Source: Pseudomonas sp. GM78 (GTDB lineage: Bacteria; Pseudomonadota; Gammaproteobacteria; Pseudomonadales; Pseudomonadaceae). Taken from it: a stretch of DNA of 62,378 nucleotides. Location of the stretch: assembly GCF_000282475.1 (NCBI RefSeq), contig NZ_AKJF01000062.1, forward strand, positions 1-62,378, read 5' to 3'. The notes beneath the pieces are model-generated. The model was not told the DNA's origin. It worked only from the letters and a program-made list of their open reading frames with translations, and did not search any database. Below, piece after piece: positions 55,462 through 62,378 of this stretch (its first letter is position 1; each line of letters starts with the position of its first letter). Made by a program: the position numbers and the translations under genes.

Positions 55462-56367
55462 TTAAACCTTTTGCTCGTTGCTTATGCCATGTGGCACATG
55501 GCCGGTGGCGACCACTTCGCGGGCCAACTCGCAATGGCCGGCCTGATCGTCGAAAAACACATCGGCGGCAAAGGCTTCAAGAAAGGCCGACTTGGTCAGG
55601 CCTCCGAGGAACAGCGATTCATCCAGACGAATATCCCACTCGCGCAACGTGCGGATCACCCGCTCATGGGCCGGCGCCGAGCGCGCCGTGACCAGTGCCG
55701 TGCGAATCGGGCAAGCGTCATCCGGGAATTCGCGCTGCAACAGATTGAGGGCGGCGAGGAAGCCCTTGAACGGCCCTCCGCGCAAAGGCTCGCGGGCCGC
55801 TTCGCGTTCGCTGGCCTGAAACGCCTCCAGGCCACCGGCCTGGTAGACGCGTTCGGACTCGTCGGAAAACAGCACGGCATCACCGTCGAAGGCAATGCGC
55901 AGTTCATCGCTGGCTGCACGGCTGGCGCCACCGGACAGGATGGTCGCCGCGGCGAACCCGGCGTCCAGCGCACTGCGCACGTCTTCGGCGTGGGTCGAGA
56001 GAAACAGATCGCAGCCAAAGGCCTTGAGGTACGGATACGGGCTGCGCCCGCCAACAAACGCCGCGCGGGAAATCGCCAGCCCATAGTGGTGGATCGAGTT
56101 GAACACGCGCAGGCCGGTGTCGGCGCTGTTGCGCGAGACCAGGATCACCTCGACCCGGGCGCGGCCGAGGTGGGCATTGAGGTTCAGGAGTTTTTGCACC
56201 AGCGGGAAGGCGTCGCCGGGCTCGAGGATTTCCTCCTCGTGTTCAATCTGATATTGCCGGTAGGCCTCGACGCCACTCGACAGATAGACCTTGTGGCTTT
56301 CACTCAGGTCGAACAACGCTCGCGAAGAAATCGCCAGCACCAGCTTGTCGTCTATGGTCTTTGGCAT
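55462..56367 (-). CDS. 5'-nucleotidase
   Basis: A 301-residue protein of the cytosolic 5'-nucleotidase I-like family: LAISSRALFDLSESHKVYLSSGVEAYRQYQ, the DELRIAFDGDAVLFSDESE segment with the catalytic acid pair, and FFDDQAGHC near the C-terminus. It should dephosphorylate nucleoside monophosphates. ATG at 56367. It is the last gene of a minus-strand group after the thioredoxin-like and ketopantoate reductase-like genes, 25 bases from the latter. Confidence 0.88.
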   Translation of the reverse strand: MPKTIDDKLVLAISSRALFDLSESHKVYLSSGVEAYRQYQIEHEEEILEPGDAFPLVQKLLNLNAHLGRARVEVILVSRNSADTGLRVFNSIHHYGLAISRAAFVGGRSPYPYLKAFGCDLFLSTHAEDVRSALDAGFAAATILSGGASRAASDELRIAFDGDAVLFSDESERVYQAGGLEAFQASEREAAREPLRGGPFKGFLAALNLLQREFPDDACPIRTALVTARSAPAHERVIRTLREWDIRLDESLFLGGLTKSAFLEAFAADVFFDDQAGHCELAREVVATGHVPHGISNEQKV

Positions 56368-56392
56368 CCCCTTCCCCCTCCGGTAGATCGAC

Positions 56393-57349
56393 TCAGGTAT
56401 TACGTCGATCGATAAAACTCAAGCTGCGATACATCGCCTCGATCCGCGGCAACTCACAGCCGACGGCCTTCGCCGCGGTCAGTGGCCGGGCGTAGATGGC
56501 CTCGAGCTCCAGTGGCCGCTTGTGCAGATAATCGTGGTACATGCTCGGCCAGTAGTCGGGCATTTTCTGCGTCACCTGCAAAAGATGCTCGGCGTAGCCC
56601 GCGGGCACGTCGTGACCACAGGCGATTGCGCCCTGGACCACTTCGGCCATCAGCGACCTGATCAGCTCACGGCTGTCGGCATCGGCCATCAACGGCGTGG
56701 TACTCGCCCCCAGCAACACGGACAGACCGTTGTACGGGATATTCCAGACCAGTTTCTGCCAGCGTGCCTGGTGCAGGTTCGCCATGGCCTGGGCGTCGAT
56801 GCCAGCTTCAAGAAACAACCCCGCGCCCTCTTCGACAATCGCGGCACGCGCAGGCCCCTCGGACGCTGGCCCGCTGTGATAGCCGACATGCACCGCCCCC
56901 AGTGCCTGATGAGTAATGACACCGGGGCCCTGGCGATGGACGCAGATATAGCAGAGCCCGCCCAGCAGATGCAGCGCCTCGGGCAGCAGTTCACGCAGGC
57001 TGTCCTCGACATCCAGGCCATTTTGCAACAGCAGCACCCTGGCATTCGGCGCGGCGGCTTGCACGATGGCGGGCGCGAGATCACGGTTACTGGTGGTTTT
57101 TGCGCCGACCAGCAACCAATCGCAGGGTGGCATGTCTTCGGCCGCGGAGTAGGCCTGCACCGGATTCAACGTCAGCGCCCCATGTACTGCGCTGTGCAGT
57201 TGCAGCCCGCGCTCGGCCACCGCGCAAAACTCGCTGCGCAACAGAAAATGCACATCGAAGCCGGCCCGCGCCAGCATCGTTCCGTAGAACCCGCCGATTG
57301 CCCCGGTCCCGATAATTCCGATTGTCGGCTTGGCAACTGCACCCGTCAT
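56393..57349 (-). CDS. 2-dehydropantoate 2-reductase-like protein
   Basis: A 318-residue NADPH-dependent oxidoreductase of the ApbA/PanE family: GIIGTGAIGGFYGTMLARAG (nucleotide loop), VGAKTTSN, LLLQNGLDVE, and WQKLVWNIPYNGLSVLLG with the catalytic Lys and Asn. It may reduce ketopantoate for coenzyme A synthesis or a related keto acid; several paralogues are common. Its ATG at 57349 overlaps the stop of the thioredoxin-like gene by 4 bases (ATGA), giving coupled translation. Confidence 0.87.
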   Translation of the reverse strand: MTGAVAKPTIGIIGTGAIGGFYGTMLARAGFDVHFLLRSEFCAVAERGLQLHSAVHGALTLNPVQAYSAAEDMPPCDWLLVGAKTTSNRDLAPAIVQAAAPNARVLLLQNGLDVEDSLRELLPEALHLLGGLCYICVHRQGPGVITHQALGAVHVGYHSGPASEGPARAAIVEEGAGLFLEAGIDAQAMANLHQARWQKLVWNIPYNGLSVLLGASTTPLMADADSRELIRSLMAEVVQGAIACGHDVPAGYAEHLLQVTQKMPDYWPSMYHDYLHKRPLELEAIYARPLTAAKAVGCELPRIEAMYRSLSFIDRRNT

Positions 57350-57732
57350 GGCAACTCCTCTGCTGTTCGACCCAGCGCCTGCCTCAAGGCGGCGTTGAGC
57401 TCGGCGCCGGTCAGGCGCGATTTTAGTGCCCCGTAGAATTCGCCGTCGCGTACGACAAACAGCGCCGGCAAGTGAAAGACCTGATAACGCTCGACCACCC
57501 CGCCATTGTTGCCGGCGTCGATCCAGCACAGGCGGTCGACATTCAAGTCGAGCGCAGGCAACTGCTCGCGGGCAAAACGACAGGAGGAACAGCCGACACT
57601 GGTGAAAACCACCAGCGATACGCCAGTCATCCCCAGCAGCCGTTGGTCGGCGTCGAAATCGGTCAGTTCCAATTCGACCACTATACTGGGGAGAACAATG
57701 TCAGATGGCCGACACATGGAGTCCGTGCTCAT
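57346..57732 (-). CDS. Thioredoxin-like protein with CSSC motif
   Basis: A thioredoxin-fold protein, up to 128 residues, with SVGCSSCRFAREQLPAL carrying the redox pair CSSC in place of CGPC, and the cis-Pro region YQVFHLPALFVVRDGEF. No signal peptide, so it is cytoplasmic. The start is uncertain: the ATG at 57732 overlaps the start codon of the divergent PilZ gene by two bases; ATG 57717 or a GTG near 57681 may be the true one. It is coupled to the reductase gene downstream and may serve it or the nucleotidase, which is inference. Confidence 0.8.
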   Translation of the reverse strand: MSTDSMCRPSDIVLPSIVVELELTDFDADQRLLGMTGVSLVVFTSVGCSSCRFAREQLPALDLNVDRLCWIDAGNNGGVVERYQVFHLPALFVVRDGEFYGALKSRLTGAELNAALRQALGRTAEELP

Positions 57733-58174
57733 GGGACGTTTTATTCCTCATCCTGACGATATACCTGTCGAATTGACGTTACTCAAACCTGAATGCATTT
57801 CAAGGCAACAACTGCACACTATCAGCCTCGGGGGCATGGCTTGCAATTATCACCGCGCCTGGCGCCATGGCACGGCGCTGGAGGTGCGCATGCCGACCCT
57901 GAATCCGGACATGCGCTTCCTGGGCTATGTGGCCTGGTGCCTGCGACGAAAGCGAGGCTACCTGGTGGGCATTGCCTTCGTCGACGAACAGACGCTTTTC
58001 AGTGCAAGGATGGGTGAGCAGGTGTGCCAGATCGAGCGTTACTGCCGCCAGCATGATGCCCACAACGACCTGCAGGATATCCAGGCCCTGGCCCTTGAAT
58101 GGGTCCAGCAACATGCCGACGAGTACTCCCACGACCGGGTCCACCAGGCATTTGCACAGGCCGTGCTGGATTAA
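57731..58174 (+). CDS. PilZ domain protein, degenerate c-di-GMP motif
   Basis: A 147-residue PilZ protein: N-terminal RFIPHPDDIPVEL, then TISLGGMACNYHR, which matches the D/N-x-S-x-x-G motif (Ser-Leu-Gly-Gly), and a helical C-terminal tail. The RxxxR part is incomplete: RFIPH has Arg then His, so c-di-GMP binding is doubtful. ATG at 57731, with GGAG 10 bases upstream; an ATG at 57716 is in frame. A TATACT -10 box lies at 57681-57686. Confidence 0.82.
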   Translation: MGRFIPHPDDIPVELTLLKPECISRQQLHTISLGGMACNYHRAWRHGTALEVRMPTLNPDMRFLGYVAWCLRRKRGYLVGIAFVDEQTLFSARMGEQVCQIERYCRQHDAHNDLQDIQALALEWVQQHADEYSHDRVHQAFAQAVLD

Positions 58175-58301
58175 ACCGGGCCAGCCCATTGTCGAGCCAC
58201 GGTGTAACGCGCTAAGGTTCTGCTCCCCGACGCGCTTAATTTGCTGTGCTCCGCCGCGCGGGTTCGCTGGCGGCCGGCACCCGTGACCTGACGAGTAAAC
58301 G

Positions 58302-59378
58302 ATGGCTGATTTACCGATCAACGACCTAAACGTCGCTTCCAACGAGACGCTGATCACTCCTGACCAGCTCAAGCGTGATATCCCCCTGAGCGATGCCGCC
58401 CTGCGCACCGTTACCAAGGGCCGCGAAGTCATTCGCAACATTCTCGATGGCACCGACCATCGCCTGTTCGTGGTCATCGGGCCTTGCTCGATCCATGACA
58501 TCAAGGCGGCCCACGAGTACGCCGAGCGCCTGAAGGTTCTCGCGGCGGAAGTGTCCGATACCCTGTATCTGGTCATGCGCGTGTATTTCGAGAAGCCACG
58601 CACCACCGTTGGCTGGAAAGGCTTGATCAACGATCCGTACCTGGACGACTCGTTCAAGATTCAGGACGGCCTGCATATCGGTCGCCAGCTGTTGCTGGAC
58701 CTGGCCGAAATGGGCCTGCCAACCGCTACCGAGGCGCTCGACCCGATCTCCCCGCAATACCTGCAGGACCTGATCAGCTGGTCGGCCATCGGTGCGCGCA
58801 CCACCGAATCCCAGACTCACCGTGAAATGGCCTCCGGCCTGTCCTCGGCCGTCGGCTTCAAGAACGGTACCGATGGCGGCCTGACCGTAGCGATCAACGC
58901 CCTGCAATCGGTTTCCAGCCCGCACCGTTTCCTGGGCATCAACCAGGAAGGTGGCGTGTCGATCGTCACCACCAAGGGCAATGCCTACGGTCACGTGGTG
59001 TTGCGCGGCGGCAACGGCAAGCCGAACTACGATTCGGTCAGCGTCGCCCTGTGCGAACAAGCGCTGAACAAGGCGAAGATCAAGCCCAACATCATGGTCG
59101 ATTGCAGCCACGCCAACTCCAACAAGGACCCGGCCCTGCAACCGCTGGTGATGGAGAACGTCGCCAACCAGATCCTCGAAGGCAATCAGTCGATCATCGG
59201 CCTGATGGTCGAAAGCCACCTGAACTGGGGCGCCCAGGCCATCCCGAAAGACCTAGCCGACCTGCAATACGGCGTGTCGATCACCGATGCCTGCATCGAC
59301 TGGACTGCCACCGAAAACACCTTGCGCAGCATGCATGCCAAGCTCAAGGAAGTGCTGCCCAAACGCCAGCGCACCTGA
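58302..59378 (+). CDS. aroG: DAHP synthase, class I (AroG/AroF type)
   Basis: A 358-residue class I 3-deoxy-7-phosphoheptulonate synthase: VIGPCSIHDIKAAHEYAERL, MRVYFEKPRTTVGWKGLINDP, GARTTESQTHREMASGLSSAVGFKNGTDG and MVDCSHANSNKDP. It starts the shikimate pathway, presumably under feedback by one aromatic amino acid, which I cannot tell from sequence. ATG at 58302. A terminator follows. The class II enzyme is at 42.4 kb. Confidence 0.94.
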   Translation: MADLPINDLNVASNETLITPDQLKRDIPLSDAALRTVTKGREVIRNILDGTDHRLFVVIGPCSIHDIKAAHEYAERLKVLAAEVSDTLYLVMRVYFEKPRTTVGWKGLINDPYLDDSFKIQDGLHIGRQLLLDLAEMGLPTATEALDPISPQYLQDLISWSAIGARTTESQTHREMASGLSSAVGFKNGTDGGLTVAINALQSVSSPHRFLGINQEGGVSIVTTKGNAYGHVVLRGGNGKPNYDSVSVALCEQALNKAKIKPNIMVDCSHANSNKDPALQPLVMENVANQILEGNQSIIGLMVESHLNWGAQAIPKDLADLQYGVSITDACIDWTATENTLRSMHAKLKEVLPKRQRT

Positions 59379-59396
59379 TCGGCGTTTACCGCAGAC

Positions 59397-59430
59397 AAAA
59401 AAACGCCGGGCTGGACCCGGCGTTTTTTTA
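59397..59430. terminator. Bidirectional intrinsic terminator
   Basis: ACGCCGGG-CTGGA-CCCGGCGT with A-run and T-run on the two sides, between convergent aroG and the GNAT gene. Confidence 0.93.
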
Positions 59431-59450
59431 TGCGTCGATTTTGTCGAGGG

Positions 59451-59738
59451 TCACTGGCTCAGCTTGGCCGCATGGCGCTGGTGACGCTCCATGTAGCGCT
59501 CGACGTAGGAGCACGAGGGAATGACGGTATAACCCATCTCCTCGGCGTACTCGAGCGCCTTCTCGGTCAGGGCCGCGGCGATGCCGCGACCGCGCAATGC
59601 ATTGGGCACAAACGTGCGATAGATATCCAGGGTCTGTTTCCCCAGATCCATATAGGTCAGGTAGGCACGATGACCGTCCACATTGGTCTCGAATTGATGA
59701 CCAGCCTGGTCATGGTGGATGGACAACGCCTCGCTCAT
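59451..59738 (-). CDS. Small GNAT N-acetyltransferase (YjdJ-like)
   Basis: A 95-residue short GNAT protein: HRAYLTYMDLGKQTLDIYRTFVPNALRGRGIAAALTEKALEYA, with RGRGIAAAL as the acetyl-CoA loop (about residues 49-57), and an end with SCSYVERYMERH. This is the minimal YjdJ-type domain with unknown substrate. ATG at 59738 follows CGAGGAGTAGTG. Confidence 0.88.
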   Translation of the reverse strand: MSEALSIHHDQAGHQFETNVDGHRAYLTYMDLGKQTLDIYRTFVPNALRGRGIAAALTEKALEYAEEMGYTVIPSCSYVERYMERHQRHAAKLSQ

Positions 59739-59841
59739 CACTACTCCTCGCGGGTCTGGGATTCTGACCCCTACCTTACCGATGTTTTTCCGGCGAAGGA
59801 ACAACTACGCCACCCCGTGCCTGAATCGACACCGAGAAGAG

Positions 59842-60018
59842 CTACACCGATCTCGCGCAACCGAGCACGTACAAATAGTAGGCGCCATTGGCAGAAATGC
59901 TCAAGGCTCGCTCGTCATCATGCGGGTTGGCCGGTGCTGCTGTGGATAACGCAGGAAACAGCTGGACCGACGGTCTTGCAGCGGTCGACAGCCTGAACAT
60001 TGCCGGATGTTGAGACAT
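59842..60018 (-). CDS. Possible small protein
   Basis: A 58-residue frame with ATG at 60018 after GAGGGG (10 bases). It is Ala/Ser-rich and has no recognised motif; the last residues are NGAYYLYVLGCARSV. The evidence is only length and the upstream purine stretch, so it may be chance. An in-frame ATG at 60081 exists. Confidence 0.3.
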   Translation of the reverse strand: MSQHPAMFRLSTAARPSVQLFPALSTAAPANPHDDERALSISANGAYYLYVLGCARSV

Positions 60019-60227
60019 AAGACGAGCGCCCCTCGTTAAAGTCACCTGAACATGGAGAAAGATATGAGAGACACCGCGCAAATTCCGAACAAAAGTGTAG
60101 ACGAATCCATCTAGACGGACTTAAGACAAGACCGCAAAAAGAGCTTTGAGCCTGGGGAACTTTTCCTTGGCGGCTCGCTCAAAACGGGCCTTGTAGCTGG
60201 ATATTTTTTATGCAACGCAGTTAAAAG

Positions 60228-60256
60228 TTGCTCGAAAAAGAATCAACGCCTACAAT
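60228..60256 (+). promoter_or_regulatory. Sigma-70 promoter for oprI
   Basis: -35 TTGCTC (60228-60233) and -10 TACAAT (60251-60256), spacer exactly 17 bases. It lies about 120 bases upstream of oprI, giving a leader with a T-run. A strong promoter is expected for an abundant lipoprotein. The remaining gap (60019-60227) holds no gene I can support. Confidence 0.65.
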
Positions 60257-60377
60257 TTTTTTTGCTTCTTGCTTCACGTCAGTTTACTTACGACAAGTAA
60301 TGGGTAGTATGTACGCCGGCTATTTCCTCACTCGGAGGAGACAGCCACTTAATAGAAAGTCCTTGAAGGGGAACACG

Positions 60378-60629
60378 ATGAACAACGTTCTGAAATTCTC
60401 TGCTCTGGCTCTGGCCGCAGTTCTGGCTACCGGTTGCAGCAGCGCATCGAAAGAAACCGAAGCACGTCTGACCGCTACTGAAGACGCAGCAGCTCGCTCC
60501 CAGGCTCGTGCAGACGAAGCTTACCGTAAAGCTGATGAAGCTCTGGCTGCTGCTCAAAAAGCACAACAGACTGCTGACGAAGCTAACGAGCGTGCTCTGC
60601 GCATGCTGGAAAAAGCTAGCCGCAAGTAA
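60378..60629 (+). CDS. oprI: Major outer-membrane lipoprotein OprI
   Basis: An 83-residue lipoprotein: signal peptide with lipobox ATGC (lipid Cys at about residue 20), then a coiled-coil rod of Ala-rich heptads ([20 protein letters not shown]) and a C-terminal Lys that can be linked to peptidoglycan. It is the Pseudomonas Lpp counterpart and very abundant. ATG at 60378 follows GAAGGGGAACACG. Codon use is strongly biased to preferred codons such as GCT and CTG. Confidence 0.96.
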   Translation: MNNVLKFSALALAAVLATGCSSASKETEARLTATEDAAARSQARADEAYRKADEALAAAQKAQQTADEANERALRMLEKASRK

Positions 60630-60652
60630 TAGTCCTTCGGGATTATTATCAA

Positions 60653-60682
60653 GCCGACCCATTTTTTGGGTCGGCTTTTTTA
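60653..60682 (+). terminator. Terminator of oprI
   Basis: GCCGACCCA-TTTTT-TGGGTCGGC followed by a T-run. Confidence 0.95.
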
Positions 60683-60707
60683 TTGCCTGCTGTTTCCTGC
60701 AGCCAAT

Positions 60708-60745
60708 AAAAAACCCGCCGACGCGGCCTGCGTCGGCGGGTTTGT
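60708..60745. terminator. Terminator of the L,D-transpeptidase gene
   Basis: CCCGCCGACGC-GGCCT-GCGTCGGCGGG with A-run to the left and T-rich end to the right; ends the minus-strand gene. Confidence 0.92.
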
Positions 60746-60753
60746 TTAAAGCA

Positions 60754-61743
60754 TTACTGCAGCGGGTCGATCGGCGCACTCGTCACCATCGGCGCGCTGG
60801 TGTTCGGCACGCCGATTTCCACCGGCAGGCCATCTTCGGCAGCCACTACATCACGCACCACATCCCAGTTCATGCGCAGGTTGTTGGTGATGTCTTCACG
60901 CTTGAGCATCGCGTTGATCACGGCAGTGTGCTTGTCGACCACCGACGGGTTGCCCTTGTCGTCCAGCGGCGTGTGCGCCTCCAGGTAGACCTTGCCGCCA
61001 CTCACGCCGAACTTGTAGGAATCGTTGATGATGCGTACGGACGTGCCCACCGGCACCATGCCCGCCATTTCCAGCACGTTGTTGTTGAACATGCGGAAGC
61101 AGCCATGGCTGGTGCGCATGCCGATGCCGAACTTCTTGTTCGAGCCGTGGATCAGGTAGCCAGGAGTCCCCAATGTGAACTTGAACGGCCCCAGCGGGTT
61201 GTCAGGGCCGGCCGGCACCACGTTGGGCAGCGGATCACCGTCGGCGGCGTGCTCGGCCTTGATCGACGCTGGAGGCGTCCAGGTCGGGTTCGGCGTCTTG
61301 GCGACGATGCTGGTGTGGGCAATCGGCGAGCCCCAGCCTTCACGGCCAATACCCAACGGGAAGGTGTAGACCACGTTCCGGCCTTTCGGGAAGTAGTAGA
61401 GGCGGTATTCGGCCAGGTTGATGACGATGCCTTCACGGGGGCCGGGTGGCAGGATGAAGCGGGTCGGCAGCACGATTTCAGTGCCGGCGCCAGGCAGCCA
61501 TGGATCGACGCCAGGGTTGGCGGCTACCATTTCCGAGTAACCCAGGTCGTAGGTCGTGCCCAGGTCGGCGAAGGTATCTTCGTACTTGGCCTTGATCACC
61601 TGTACCTGGCCAACGATGTCTTCACCGGGCGGTGGCAGGGGTAGCTCCAATGCTGCGACGGGACCCGCTACACAGAGAGCGGCAAGTGTCAGGCAGCGGG
61701 TGACGGCGGGAAAGCGCGGCAACATCCGGAAAATCCTTTGCAT
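60754..61743 (-). CDS. L,D-transpeptidase (ErfK/YbiS/YkuD family)
   Basis: A 329-residue periplasmic enzyme: signal peptide ending near residue 31 (VAA-LE), a LysM-like segment (residues about 40-95), and the YkuD catalytic domain with His199 (LIHGSNK) and SHGCFR (212-217, Cys215). Such enzymes cross-link peptidoglycan or attach a lipoprotein such as Lpp/OprI to it; adjacency to oprI makes the latter attractive. ATG at 61743. Position next to oprI matches PA2853-PA2854 as I remember it. Confidence 0.92.
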   Translation of the reverse strand: MQRIFRMLPRFPAVTRCLTLAALCVAGPVAALELPLPPPGEDIVGQVQVIKAKYEDTFADLGTTYDLGYSEMVAANPGVDPWLPGAGTEIVLPTRFILPPGPREGIVINLAEYRLYYFPKGRNVVYTFPLGIGREGWGSPIAHTSIVAKTPNPTWTPPASIKAEHAADGDPLPNVVPAGPDNPLGPFKFTLGTPGYLIHGSNKKFGIGMRTSHGCFRMFNNNVLEMAGMVPVGTSVRIINDSYKFGVSGGKVYLEAHTPLDDKGNPSVVDKHTAVINAMLKREDITNNLRMNWDVVRDVVAAEDGLPVEIGVPNTSAPMVTSAPIDPLQ

Positions 61744-61862
61744 GATCGACAGAGGGTATAAGAACGCGATTGTACACCGCTGGCCGTTATTTCGGGGAGG
61801 TTGAGGGGGGTGTAGGCGATGCAAGGCATTTCCTGTCGCCTGCCATTCGACCTATTGTTTGC

Positions 61863-61905
61863 TAACGGAGTACATATCCATTCCTGCGGTAACGGCCACT
61901 TATGG
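61863..61905. repeat. Inverted copy of the left-end repeat
   Basis: Contains GTACATATCC followed by ATTCCTGCGGTAACGGCCAC, the exact reverse complement of sequence at about 50-80. This puts inverted copies of one dispersed repeat about 62 kb apart. Confidence 0.85.
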
Positions 61906-61918
61906 TTTCGCTTTTACA

Positions 61919-61960
61919 TGTAGGAGCCGAGCTTGCTCGCGATGGTCGTTAACGAAAACG
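61919..61960. repeat. Solitary REP unit
   Basis: TGTAGGAGCCGAGCTTGCTC then GCGATGGTCGTTAACG, a single half-REPIN with no facing partner nearby. Confidence 0.75.
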
Positions 61961-62096
61961 CTGGCCGCCTGACTCCCCGCGGTGCTTGTGCCGGCGCGCC
62001 GCGATGGGCCATCCATGGCCCAGCGCGGCTAAACCGGAACGAAGCCTCTCGATGTGGCAAGAAAATCAAAAGCCAGATCAAGATCAACAGCCAAAA

Positions 62097-62292
62097 CGAG
62101 GCGGCCTTAAAGCCGACCTGATCTTGCCGATACCCCCATTCCCCTGTGGGAGCCAGCCTGCTGGCGATGAGCGTCCAGACAACGCGTTCATCCAGACAGG
62201 GCGCGTTATCGTTGACGTCCATCGCCAGCAGGCTGGCTCCCACAGGGGATCGGGGACAAGCCTGTAATCAGGTCGGCTTTAAGGCCGCCTCG
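62097..62292. repeat. REPIN nested in a longer inverted repeat
   Basis: Outer arms of 26 bases (62097-62122 and 62267-62292), beginning CGAGGCGGCCTTAAAGCCGA on the left, are perfect inverses. Inside lies a REPIN of the CCAGCAGGCTGG type at 62150-62244. No gene is seen from 61744 to the end; the frames in it are repeat sequence. The last bases (GGGGAAACCGGCAGGACGCC) may begin another repeat. Confidence 0.88.
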
Positions 62293-62378
62293 CTTTTGTT
62301 TTTGATCTGGGTGCCCCGTTAACCACGCTGGCCGAACGCAGGCATTGCGCAGTGGGGAAACCGGCAGGACGCCGGTTT

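Noticed and set aside
61986-62267. Short frames at the right end
   Set aside because: They are composed of REP and other repeat sequence, and no ribosome site is present.

Overview
The window reads as a stretch of chromosome from a Pseudomonas of the P. fluorescens group. The evidence is a high G+C content, many REP/REPIN palindromes of the TGTGGGAGC type known from this group, OprI, the two-subunit pyruvate carboxylase with its PycR-type regulator, EF-P with its rhamnosyltransferase EarP, and gene neighbourhoods that match P. aeruginosa blocks as I remember them (lpxL-minCDE-rluA-apeB; helicase-crotonase-class II DAHP synthase; ohrR-ohr-efp-earP; cysB-aroG). I see no rRNA, tRNA, CRISPR array, integrase, transposase or prophage genes. 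Almost everything is ordinary chromosome, with accessory genes dropped between conserved blocks.

Layout. 0.2-12 kb: small acidic and membrane proteins, a TerC protein, nhaR, an MFS exporter, sstT, YceH, a shikimate-dehydrogenase-like gene, a Pro/Tyr-rich secreted protein and an AI-2E family permease. 11.5-13.2 kb: a toxin-antitoxin module with hipA first, hipB overlapping it by 4 bp, and two palindromic operators upstream. 13.3-17.8 kb: pyruvate carboxylase (oadA/pycB, pycA) with divergent pycR. 18-28 kb: an RpiR regulator with its own operator-like palindrome, then a full urate-to-glyoxylate pathway (hiuH; puuE, uraD, alc, allA, puuD, urate permease) ending in two tandem Tsx-like outer-membrane channels. 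28-36 kb: patatin lipase, lpxL, minCDE, rluA, an accessory WaaP/Kdo-kinase-like gene, and apeB with a duplicated 5' end. 36-45 kb: a large MscS channel, a cold-shock type DEAD helicase with a long leader, a crotonase, a spermidine-synthase-like protein, class II DAHP synthase and a YcaQ glycosylase. 45-54 kb: two DUF1127 proteins with a divergent LysR gene, TauE/SafE exporter and LysR, ohrR-ohr-esterase, efp and earP, and a membrane protein coupled to a Gre-like factor. 54-62 kb: cysB, Usp, a nucleotidase-ketopantoate reductase-thioredoxin operon divergent from a PilZ gene, class I DAHP synthase, GNAT, oprI and an L,D-transpeptidase. Repeats close both ends of the window.

How the genes work together. 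The urate cluster is the most coherent unit: proposed outer-membrane entry (Tsx pair), inner-membrane uptake (permease), membrane-bound oxidation to 5-hydroxyisourate feeding the respiratory chain (PuuD), HiuH and UraD to allantoin, then PuuE, Alc and AllA to glyoxylate and urea. Two TTGTAYACAA palindromes lie between the divergent hiuH and puuE and could coordinate both arms. Pyruvate carboxylase would supply oxaloacetate. OhrR-Ohr deals with organic peroxides, and the Min block, LpxL, OprI and the L,D-transpeptidase are envelope and division functions. The candidates I would look at first for new biology are the hipA-first module with its two operators, the paired Tsx-like channels, the Gre-like factor with a changed acidic tip, the kinase-like gene next to the duplicated apeB front, the nested palindrome at the right end, and the 66-bp perfect REPIN palindrome.
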